This document shows positions 5,838 to 11,563 of a stretch of 11,563 nt of DNA, in pieces. Each line of letters begins with the position of its first letter. Position 1 is the stretch's first letter. Source of the DNA: Sinorhizobium sp. (GTDB taxonomy: Bacteria; Pseudomonadota; Alphaproteobacteria; Rhizobiales; Rhizobiaceae). The notes below the pieces were generated by a model that had not been told where the DNA came from, searched no databases, and saw nothing but the letters and a program-made list of their open reading frames with translations. The DNA lies in contig JAPSJG010000073.1 of assembly GCA_031178305.1 (NCBI GenBank), positions 1 through 11,563 of the forward strand, read 5' to 3'. The translations under genes were made by a program, and so were the position numbers.

Positions 5838-6584
5838 ATGAGCCGGACCCTCGCAAACCGGGCAATCCCGGTGAGCCTCATCACGTTCCTGATGGCAGGC
5901 GTGGTGATTTTAACCTCGATTGCAACCCGCCCGGCCTTGGCCCTCAGCGAATTGCAGCCCGCCCCTGCTCCGGTTTCCAGCGAGGAGAAGCCCGCGCCGG
6001 CGGAAACGCTCGATGCGGAGCCGGTTGAGAGCGCTCCGCTCGAAATTCCGGAGCCGGACCCGCTGGTGAACAAGGCGGCGAGCGAGACGGACGAGACTCA
6101 ACCGGAGATCATCGAACCCGTCGAGGTCCTGACCGACGTTTCGAAGATCCCTGCACCCGTTGCCCGCATGCGCGAACTGATCGTCGAGGCTGCCGCTTCC
6201 GGGGACATCGAAAAGCTGCGCCCCCTGCTCGGCAAGGGGCCCACCCAGACGCAGATACCGGTCGCAGCCGGCGAGGAAGACCCGATCGCGGTCCTCAAGA
6301 GCTTGTCGGGCGACCAAGACGGAGTCGAAATCCTCGCCATACTTCTCGACGTGCTTTCGACCGGGTTCGTTCTTACGGACAAGGGCACGCCGGAGGAGGC
6401 CTATGTCTGGCCCTATTTCGCCGCCAAGCCGTTGTCTTCCCTCACGCCTCAGGAAAAAGTCGATCTGTTCCGGCTTGTCACCGCCGGCGATTTCGCCGGC
6501 ATGGAGGAGTTCGGCAGCTATAATTTTTACCGCGTCGGAATCACGCCTGACGGCCGTTGGAAATTCTTCGTCGCCGGCGACTGA
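5838..6584 (+). CDS. Secreted or periplasmic protein with Pro/Glu-rich linker and conserved C-terminal domain
   Basis: This 248-residue protein starts with a basic stretch and hydrophobic segment (about residues 9-36, ending in ALALS), probably a signal peptide or a membrane anchor. Residues about 40-100 are low-complexity, rich in Pro, Glu, Ala and Thr. The folded part, from about 105 to the end, contains VARMRELIVEAAASGDIEKL, a segment around LLDVLSTGFVL, and then YVWPYFAAKPLSSLTPQEK and SYNFYRVGITPDGRWKFF. From memory this C-terminal domain is conserved among Rhizobiales as an uncharacterised periplasmic protein; I know no function. AAGG eight bases before the ATG supports the start. It follows the small acidic gene by 15 bases. 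Confidence 0.85.
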   Translation: MSRTLANRAIPVSLITFLMAGVVILTSIATRPALALSELQPAPAPVSSEEKPAPAETLDAEPVESAPLEIPEPDPLVNKAASETDETQPEIIEPVEVLTDVSKIPAPVARMRELIVEAAASGDIEKLRPLLGKGPTQTQIPVAAGEEDPIAVLKSLSGDQDGVEILAILLDVLSTGFVLTDKGTPEEAYVWPYFAAKPLSSLTPQEKVDLFRLVTAGDFAGMEEFGSYNFYRVGITPDGRWKFFVAGD

Positions 6585-6641
6585 TCGCACGCTTGCCCTT
6601 CCATGTTCGATATCCTACCTGTTCGGCACTGCTGCGTCTCT

Positions 6642-6748
6642 CTACAGCGCCGTGCGTCTTTTCAGACGCACAAAGGTCGGTGAAGCACTTTGAATTGCTG
6701 CATGTTTTTATCCTTAAATTGGCTCCGATTTAAGGAAACATGCAGTAG
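6642..6748. repeat. RIME-like intergenic mosaic element (two palindromes, about 107 bp)
   Basis: The element runs from CTACAGCGCC to CATGCAGTAG. Its first palindrome is GTGCGTCT-TTTC-AGACGCAC (6652-6671). Its second pairs CTGCATGTTT...CCTTAAAT with ATTTAAGG..ACATGCAG across a short loop (about 6698-6745). Size, two large palindromes and intergenic location match the RIME family (Rhizobium-specific intergenic mosaic elements) as I remember it. It lies in the 263-base gap between the secreted-protein gene and the ygfZ-like gene. It encodes no protein; whether its transcript forms a terminator or processing site is unknown. Confidence 0.7.
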
Positions 6749-6770
6749 ATCCACCGCGATCGAGGGAGAC

Positions 6771-6830
6771 ATACAGCGGTTCAAAGTGTTACAGCGACCT
6801 CTGCGCGTCTGAAAAGACGCGGCGCTGTGA
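6771..6830. repeat. Truncated inverted copy of the RIME-like element
   Basis: Read on the minus strand, this segment repeats the first half of the neighbouring 107-bp element: CACAGCGCCG, the GCGTCTTTTCAGACGC hairpin, AGGTCGCTG and CACTTTGAA, with several point differences. The second palindrome is absent. The two copies face each other about 22 bases apart, so a transcript of the gap could fold into one long imperfect hairpin. It ends just before the ribosome-binding site of the ygfZ-like gene at 6848. Confidence 0.7.
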
Positions 6831-6847
6831 GAACGGATTGGAAGCCA

Positions 6848-7696
6848 ATGTCCAAGGTTTGCCTCGACGATCGCGCGACCATCAGCGTTTCCGGAAAGGA
6901 CGCGGATGCTCTTCTTCAGAGCCTGATCACCACCGATGTCAGCGCGCTGAGCGCGGACGAAGTCCGCGCCGGGGCGCTCTTGACCCCGCAGGGCAAGATT
7001 CTTTTCGACTTCCTCATCTCTCGTGATGGCGAGGCATTGCGGCTGGAAACGTCTCGCGACCAGGCCGAGCCGCTGTTGAAACGGCTGGCGATGTACAAAT
7101 TGCGCTCGGCCGTGGAATTTTCCCTCCTCGATCCGACGCCGGTGACCGTCGTCTTCGACGAGGAGCGGCCAGCAGAGAGCTATCGCGACCATCGCTTCGA
7201 AGAGGCAGGCTTTTCCGTTTTCCGCCTCTACTGCCGGACCACCGGGGCCGAGGGGACTGTTGCCGATCTCGATCGGCTGCGGATCGCCGCAGGCGTCGCC
7301 GTTGCTGGCCGTGACTATGCCCTGCAGGATGCCTTTCCCCACGACGTCTCGATGGATCTCAATGGCGGCCTCTCTTTCCGCAAGGGCTGCTATGTAGGCC
7401 AGGAGGTCATCTCCCGCATGCAGCACCGCGGCACTGCGCGGCGGCGCGTGGTGATCGTCGCCGGCGAAAGCCCGCTGCCGCCGACCGGCACCAGCCTCTC
7501 GGTCGGCGGCCGATCGATCGGTACGCTCGGGACCGTCCAGGACAAGGCAGGGCTCGCGATCGTGCGCATCGACAAGGCGGGCGAAGCGATGGCCAAGGGA
7601 GACGAAATCCGCGCGGGCGACGTGCAGGTGACACTGAGGCTGCCCGGCTGGACCGGCCTCGCCTTTCCGACAGAAACCGACGAGGCGAGCGTATGA
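6848..7696 (+). CDS. ygfZ: YgfZ/GcvT-like folate-binding protein (iron-sulphur cluster assembly factor)
   Basis: This 282-residue protein belongs to the YgfZ/IBA57 branch of the aminomethyltransferase fold. Members bind tetrahydrofolate and help maturation of certain 4Fe-4S enzymes in the cytoplasm. The signature KGCYVGQE at 179-186 (with C181) is intact, followed by HRGTARRRVV. The N-terminal part shows the family pattern ISVSGKDADALLQSLITTDV and LLTPQGKILFDFLI. The frame extends seven codons upstream to a GTG, but the ATG at 6848 follows GGAAG and avoids the repeat, so it is used. Its stop overlaps the start of the HD gene by four bases (ATGA), making it the head of a four-gene set. Confidence 0.92.
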   Translation: MSKVCLDDRATISVSGKDADALLQSLITTDVSALSADEVRAGALLTPQGKILFDFLISRDGEALRLETSRDQAEPLLKRLAMYKLRSAVEFSLLDPTPVTVVFDEERPAESYRDHRFEEAGFSVFRLYCRTTGAEGTVADLDRLRIAAGVAVAGRDYALQDAFPHDVSMDLNGGLSFRKGCYVGQEVISRMQHRGTARRRVVIVAGESPLPPTGTSLSVGGRSIGTLGTVQDKAGLAIVRIDKAGEAMAKGDEIRAGDVQVTLRLPGWTGLAFPTETDEASV

Positions 7697-8301
7697 TTGG
7701 CTCGCGCGCGTGGCAGCGGATGCTTTCCGGTCGGCGGCTCGATCTGCTCGACCCCTCGCCGCTCGACGTCGAGCTCGCAGATATCGCGCACGGACTTGCC
7801 CGCGTCGCCCGGTGGAACGGCCAGACGTCCGGCGATCATGCTTTTTCGGTCGCCCAGCACAGCCTGCTCGTCGAGGACATTTTCCGGCGCACCAACCGCT
7901 GCAATGCCGACGACTGCTTGATGGCGCTGCTCCATGACGCGCCCGAATATGTCATTGGCGACATGATTTCGCCGTTCAAGGCCGTGGTCGGAGGTGGCTA
8001 CAAGTCGGTGGAGAAGCGCCTGGAAAGCGCCGTTCACCTGCGCTTCGGGCTGCCGGCGCACACGCCAAAGGAGCTCAAGGAGCGTATCAAGAAGGCCGAT
8101 CGCGTCGCCGCCTATTTCGAAGCGACGGAACTTGCCGGTTTTTCGCCGGCGGAAGCTCGCAAGTTCTTTGGCCAACCCCGCGGCGTCAGTCGCGAAACCC
8201 TGCTGATCGATCCGCTGCCGGCGGTCGAGGCGCAGCGCCTGTTCGCGACACGGTTCAATGCGCTTGAAGCCGAACGAGCAACGATGAAGCAGGAGGCTTG
8301 A
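7693..8301 (+). CDS. HD-domain phosphohydrolase, YfbR-like nucleotidase
   Basis: This 202-residue HD-superfamily hydrolase resembles YfbR-type 5'-deoxyribonucleotidases, which remove phosphate from (deoxy)nucleoside monophosphates with a divalent metal. Metal ligands are visible: H56 in VAQHS, H81-D82 in ALLHDAPE and D136 in KKADRVA, with E85 as the likely catalytic partner. GDMISPFK at 89-96 corresponds to the segment after the HD motif in that family. The ATG overlaps the ygfZ-like stop by four bases. The phosphatase-like gene follows one base after its stop, so co-expression is almost certain. Substrate remains unproven; the nearby NAD and nucleotide-related genes make a nucleotide substrate plausible. 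Confidence 0.87.
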   Translation: MIGSRAWQRMLSGRRLDLLDPSPLDVELADIAHGLARVARWNGQTSGDHAFSVAQHSLLVEDIFRRTNRCNADDCLMALLHDAPEYVIGDMISPFKAVVGGGYKSVEKRLESAVHLRFGLPAHTPKELKERIKKADRVAAYFEATELAGFSPAEARKFFGQPRGVSRETLLIDPLPAVEAQRLFATRFNALEAERATMKQEA

Positions 8302-8302
8302 C

Positions 8303-8842
8303 GTGGCAGGTATCGTCGTTTCTCCGCTCGCGCGTATCGCCGAAATGGCCGTGCGTCACGGCTGCCGGGAGATGTTGAGCCTCATTGCGAAGGGACAGGA
8401 TTTTCACCGCCCTGCCATCATCGATGGCGCGAAGCACCTCACGATCGGCATCAACGATATCACCTTCGCCGGAACGGGCGAGCTGGTCGCGCCGCAGGAG
8501 GCGCATGTCGAGCAGATTATCGGCTTCGCCCGCGCTTGGGACCGCACGCAGCCGCTGCTCGTCCATTGCTGGATGGGGATCTCCCGCTCGCCTGCAGCAG
8601 CGCTGATTGCAGCGCTTGCCGTCGAACCCGATCAGGACGATCGCGAATTGGCTGAGCGGTTGCGACGCGTATCGTCCTATGCAACGCCGAATGCCCGGCT
8701 CGTCGAGATCGGTGACAATGCCCTATCGCGAAGCGGAAGGCTCATTGCAGCGGTCAGGGCGATCGGGCGCGGCGCGGATGCCGACGGCAATACGCCTTTC
8801 CTCCTGCCGCTTCGCCCCGAAGGGGCGCCGGATGCCGACTGA
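8303..8842 (+). CDS. Protein tyrosine phosphatase-fold protein
   Basis: This 179-residue protein carries the cysteine-phosphatase P-loop HCWMGISRS (C89, R95: C-x5-R), characteristic of tyrosine and dual-specificity phosphatases. The segment GINDI near 49-53 matches the family region upstream of the P-loop, with D52 a possible general acid. No signal peptide is seen, so it is cytoplasmic. The start is GTG at 8303, one base after the HD gene stop, with AGGAGG seven bases upstream. The stop lies inside the start region of the next gene (11-base overlap). Natural substrate is unknown; given its neighbours it may act on a small phosphorylated metabolite rather than on protein. Confidence 0.88.
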   Translation: MAGIVVSPLARIAEMAVRHGCREMLSLIAKGQDFHRPAIIDGAKHLTIGINDITFAGTGELVAPQEAHVEQIIGFARAWDRTQPLLVHCWMGISRSPAAALIAALAVEPDQDDRELAERLRRVSSYATPNARLVEIGDNALSRSGRLIAAVRAIGRGADADGNTPFLLPLRPEGAPDAD

Positions 8843-9827
8843 GGGACGGCCGGTCACGGTCGAGATTGGGCTGAACGCGGTCATCGTCGCCGTCGTCAAC
8901 CGCAGCCCGCGTCTTCTTGCCGTCAGCGAATCGGACGGCGAAGCGCGTGAGAGCCTCCCCTTCGGGCCTTTCGATCCGGCGCGTCACCGCACCTTCGAGG
9001 AAAGTCTGCGCGCCCGCGTCGAAAAGCGTACCGCTCTCAAGCTCGGCTATATCGAGCAGCTTTACACCTTCGGAGACCGCGGGCGCCAGCGCCTACCCGG
9101 CGAAGAGGGTAAACACATGGTGTCCGTCGGCTATCTGGCGCTGACGCGCACCGATGCTGAGAACAACGAGCGGCTGGCGGAGGCTGGCGCCCATTGGCGA
9201 GACTGGTACGGTAACCTGCCCTGGGAAGATTGGCGCCAGGGGCGTCCCGCAATTCTCGACCAGGCGATCCTGCCGGCGCTCGTCCGGTGGGAAGCCGGCC
9301 CCCCGGGAGAGGAGAAATCCGCATCGAGCGCCCAACGCCGCTCACGTATTCGCCTCGCCTTCGGTCTCGACGATTTTCCTTGGGACGAGGAGCGCGTGCT
9401 GGAGCGCTACGAATTGCTATACGAGGCGGGACTGGTGCGTGAGGCAGCGATCGACCGCGGCGCAAAACCCGACAATGCGGCGATCGGCCCGGCAGTGGGG
9501 CTTGCCATGCGCCACGATCATCGCCGCATCGTGGCAACCGCCGTCGCCCGGTTGCGCGGCAAGATCAAATACAGGCCTGTCGTTTTCGAGCTGATGCCGC
9601 CGGAATTCACCTTGACCGACCTGCAGGCGACCGTGGAGGCGATCTCCGGTCGCCATCTGCACAAGCAGAATTTCCGCCGGCTGGTGGAAGGCGCGGAACT
9701 CGTCGAGCCGACCGGAGGCACGCTTGCCTCCACCGGCGGCCGGCCGGCCGCGCTCTTCCGTTTCCGTCGGCAGATTCTCGACGAGCGCCCAGCACCGGGC
9801 CTCAAGGTTAGAGCCTTTCACGGTTGA
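8832..9827 (+). CDS. NrtR-like Nudix-winged-helix regulator
   Basis: This 331-residue protein has an N-terminal Nudix-fold domain (about 8-155) and a C-terminal part (about 240-315) with the segment KYRPVVFELMPPEFTL, then a helix-turn-helix region with GRHLHKQNFRRLVE, as in NrtR-type regulators of NAD metabolism. The place of the Nudix box (about 61-69, ARVEKRTAL) has lost the catalytic glutamates, arguing for ligand sensing rather than hydrolysis. A helical region of about 90 residues separates the two parts. The frame stays open to 8607, but ATG 8832 has AAGGGG upstream and overlaps the phosphatase stop by 11 bases, as in a coupled operon. The NAD link is taken from the family and from nearby nadC. 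Confidence 0.8.
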   Translation: MPTEGRPVTVEIGLNAVIVAVVNRSPRLLAVSESDGEARESLPFGPFDPARHRTFEESLRARVEKRTALKLGYIEQLYTFGDRGRQRLPGEEGKHMVSVGYLALTRTDAENNERLAEAGAHWRDWYGNLPWEDWRQGRPAILDQAILPALVRWEAGPPGEEKSASSAQRRSRIRLAFGLDDFPWDEERVLERYELLYEAGLVREAAIDRGAKPDNAAIGPAVGLAMRHDHRRIVATAVARLRGKIKYRPVVFELMPPEFTLTDLQATVEAISGRHLHKQNFRRLVEGAELVEPTGGTLASTGGRPAALFRFRRQILDERPAPGLKVRAFHG

Positions 9828-9838
9828 ATGGATGATGT

Positions 9839-10354
9839 TCACCTGATCACGGCGCAGACCAGGCGTTCGCCGCCACCGCCGTCCGGCTGGCTGCGATTGT
9901 CGTCGGAGTTCTGATGGATCACCAAAGCGCGGCCGCGGATGGCCGTTCGCGGGTCATCAAGCGATACGAAGCTGCTGAATAGATGGGCACGCAGGATACC
10001 GTCTGCACCGACATATTGATTTGGCAGATCGCCGGCATGGGGGCCGTTTGCCGCAAGGAAGCCGTGTTCGGCGTTCTCATCTTCGCCGGCAAAGTGGTTC
10101 CCGGCCGACTCGAAGCCCTCGTCAGGATCGCAAGTTCCCACTTCGTGGACGTGAAACGCAACCCACGTGTCCTGCGGTAGACCGCTGATCTCAACCTCGA
10201 ACAGCACGCCCTTGGCTCCGGCCGTCAGGGTGGCCCGACCCGTCTCCTTGCCATCCTTGCCGATGAATTCGGCGGTTGCCGTCTGCGACGATTGTTGTGC
10301 GGCGGCAGCAGTTGCCAGTACCGCTAAGGCAAACACAGCTATCGTCCTGAACAT
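9839..10354 (-). CDS. sodC: Periplasmic Cu/Zn superoxide dismutase
   Basis: This 171-residue exported enzyme converts superoxide to oxygen and peroxide in the periplasm. A signal peptide MFRTIAVFALAVLATAAAAQ is cleaved around residue 19-21. All metal ligands are present: copper H68, H70, H87 and H147; zinc H87, H97, H106 and D109 (in AFHVHE, GNHF, EHGF, PHAGDLPN and ALVIHQ). The disulphide pair is C74 and C167, and the guiding arginine is R164. The start at 10354 is chosen for the signal peptide and AAGGA upstream; the open frame extends 28 codons further but without a leader-like sequence. It lies 162 bases after nadC on the same strand and converges on the NrtR-like gene with an 11-base gap. 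Confidence 0.95.
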   Translation of the reverse strand: MFRTIAVFALAVLATAAAAQQSSQTATAEFIGKDGKETGRATLTAGAKGVLFEVEISGLPQDTWVAFHVHEVGTCDPDEGFESAGNHFAGEDENAEHGFLAANGPHAGDLPNQYVGADGILRAHLFSSFVSLDDPRTAIRGRALVIHQNSDDNRSQPDGGGGERLVCAVIR

Positions 10355-10516
10355 CGTCAATCCTTCCTTGCTCTCGGGTTTAAGACGGCAACGCATGGCT
10401 GTCGACCTCGTTCCCTTCGCGGAAGGATTTCGAGACACTACTCGCTGGAGCCCTGCTCTGCCCTGTCGTGCAGAGGGGGTAACCGCATTCCCGCCGAAAA
10501 CGGACCGGGCCTGGCT

Positions 10517-11419
10517 CTAAATCGAAATATCGAGCCCGATGTCGAGCGTCGGCGCGGCCATGGTGATCTTCGAGGTCGAGATATAGTCGACGCCCGTTTC
10601 GGCGATCGCGCGGATCGTCTCGATCTTCACGTTGCCGGACGCCTCGAGCCGGGTGCGGCGCGGGTCGCTGGCATAATCCGCGGCGTCGAGCCCCCAATGG
10701 GCGGCATTCACCGCCACGGCTTCGCGGAGAAGGTCCGGTCCCATATTGTCGAGCAGGATCACGTCGGGCGCTGCGGTCAGCGCCTCGCGCATCTGTGCAA
10801 GACCGTCCACCTCGATCTCGACTTTGACGAGATGGCCGCAATAGGCGCGCGCAGCGCGAATCGCGCCGGCGACGCCGCCGGCAACGGCGATGTGGTTGTC
10901 CTTGATCAGCACCGCGTCATCGAGCCCGTAGCGATGATTGGAGCCGCCGCCAAGGCGCACGGCGTATTTCTCGAGCGCACGCAGCCCGGGAATGGTCTTG
11001 CGGGTGCAGCAGACTTTTGCCGCCGTGTGGGCGATCTCGTCGGCGAATTTTGCCGTGTAGGTGGCGATCCCCGAGAGATGCATGAGGAAATTGAGCGCCA
11101 CGCGCTCCGCCGACAGCAGGCCGCGAGCGCCGCCGGAGATCCGGGCGATCACCGTTCCCGATGCCACGCGGTCACCATCGGCGACTAACGCTTCGAAGCG
11201 GATCGACGGATCGATGAGGCGAAAGGCCGTGCGCGCGAGCTCCAGTCCGGCAATGATGCCCTCTTCGCGTAGGCGCATTTCGGCCGTGGCCGCCATCTCC
11301 GGTCCGACGGTGGCAAGCGTGGTGATGTCGCCGGCCCGGCCGAGATCTTCATGCAGGGCGTTTCGCACCTGCTCCTCGACGATGAGAGCGGGCAGTTCCG
11401 GACGAAGGGCGGCGGTCAT
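10517..11419 (-). CDS. nadC: Quinolinate phosphoribosyltransferase (decarboxylating)
   Basis: NadC is the cytoplasmic enzyme of de novo NAD synthesis that makes nicotinate mononucleotide from quinolinate and PRPP. The 300-residue length is normal. Family features are visible: N-terminal LHEDLGRAGDIT, then LSAERVALNFLMHLSGIAT (about 102-120), TRKTIPGLR at 139-147, GGGSNHRYGL at 157-166, LIKDNH at 171-176, VEIEVD at 200-205 and ILLDNM at 221-226. The frame continues 27 codons upstream, but ATG 11419 gives the usual N-terminus, with GGGAA some nine bases before it. nadA and nadB are not in the window, so the gene is either alone or the end of an operon beyond the right edge; the 144-base gap makes its own promoter likely. 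Confidence 0.96.
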   Translation of the reverse strand: MTAALRPELPALIVEEQVRNALHEDLGRAGDITTLATVGPEMAATAEMRLREEGIIAGLELARTAFRLIDPSIRFEALVADGDRVASGTVIARISGGARGLLSAERVALNFLMHLSGIATYTAKFADEIAHTAAKVCCTRKTIPGLRALEKYAVRLGGGSNHRYGLDDAVLIKDNHIAVAGGVAGAIRAARAYCGHLVKVEIEVDGLAQMREALTAAPDVILLDNMGPDLLREAVAVNAAHWGLDAADYASDPRRTRLEASGNVKIETIRAIAETGVDYISTSKITMAAPTLDIGLDISI

Positions 11420-11563
11420 GATGAGGTTTCCCGATTTGTCTGAATCTTCGTAGTCGCTAGCGCAAGATGAGGATAAGTGTGCGCGGTTTTCCGCCCGCAA
11501 CCCGCGCTAACTTTTTTGGTCGATCCGACCTGAATCATCGTGATCTAGTCACGCCGGCTCTGT
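11420..11563. other. nadC upstream region with hairpin and T-run
   Basis: No reading frame with a recognisable product is seen here. On the minus strand, TTGCGG then an 18-base gap and TTATCC form a poor but possible promoter about 45-75 bases before nadC; the gap contains GCGG-AAAA-CCGC (plus-strand 11483-11494), which could be an operator. On the plus strand, GCGCGG and CCGCGC (11481-11507) followed by TAACTTTTTT look like a terminator, but no plus-strand gene ends there. Confidence 0.3.

Noticed and set aside
8607..8831. 75-codon N-terminal extension of the NrtR-like protein
   Set aside because: It lies wholly within the phosphatase gene in another frame and lacks domain features; the ATG at 8832 has a ribosome-binding site and fits the family N-terminus.
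10355..10438. 28-codon extension of SodC
   Set aside because: It would bury the signal peptide; the ATG at 10354 gives a normal export signal with AAGGA upstream.
11481..11517. GC stem plus TTTTTT as a rho-independent terminator
   Set aside because: It points along the plus strand, where no gene ends; the region is upstream of divergently oriented nadC.

Overview
The window looks like chromosomal DNA from a Rhizobiales alphaproteobacterium, most likely Sinorhizobium/Ensifer or a close Rhizobiaceae relative. The reasons are the high GC content, the gene families (TIGR02301-type periplasmic protein, alphaproteobacterial CysS, YgfZ-like and NrtR-like proteins), a CtrA-type TTAA-N7-TTAA site, and an intergenic element of about 107 bp with two palindromes that resembles the RIME repeats of rhizobia. 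No phage, transposase, tRNA, rRNA or CRISPR array is visible. This is mostly a housekeeping region with a few less ordinary neighbourhoods.

Left part, minus strand (1-3098): cysS (cysteinyl-tRNA synthetase) is followed by three tandem, mutually paralogous GFA-family zinc proteins and then the first 70 codons of a proline iminopeptidase that runs off the left edge. Every junction after the first GFA gene is a 4-base stop/start overlap, so the set is probably one translationally coupled operon.

Middle part (3099-6584): a spacer of about 400 bp carries a perfect 14-bp palindrome just upstream of a 49-residue, very basic small gene. Convergent to it is a SRAP (YedK/HMCES-like) abasic-site protein that ends in QMSLF, a good match to a beta-clamp-binding peptide. 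A plus-strand series follows: a Nudix hydrolase, a TIGR02301-family periplasmic protein, a small acidic protein and a secreted Pro/Glu-rich conserved protein. A CtrA-type box and a GTTC-N7-GTTC direct repeat (the alphaproteobacterial LexA-box layout) lie between the second and third of these.

Right part (6585-9827): a RIME-like element and a shorter inverted copy fill the spacer before a tightly packed plus-strand operon. It encodes a YgfZ/GcvT-like folate-binding protein, an HD-domain nucleotidase-like hydrolase, a tyrosine-phosphatase-fold protein and a Nudix-winged-helix protein of the NrtR type whose Nudix box has lost its catalytic glutamates.

Far right, minus strand (9839-11419): nadC (quinolinate phosphoribosyltransferase) followed by sodC (periplasmic Cu/Zn superoxide dismutase), convergent to the previous operon. 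An NrtR-like regulator close to an NAD-biosynthesis gene suggests a local NAD or nucleotide theme, but that link is inferred.
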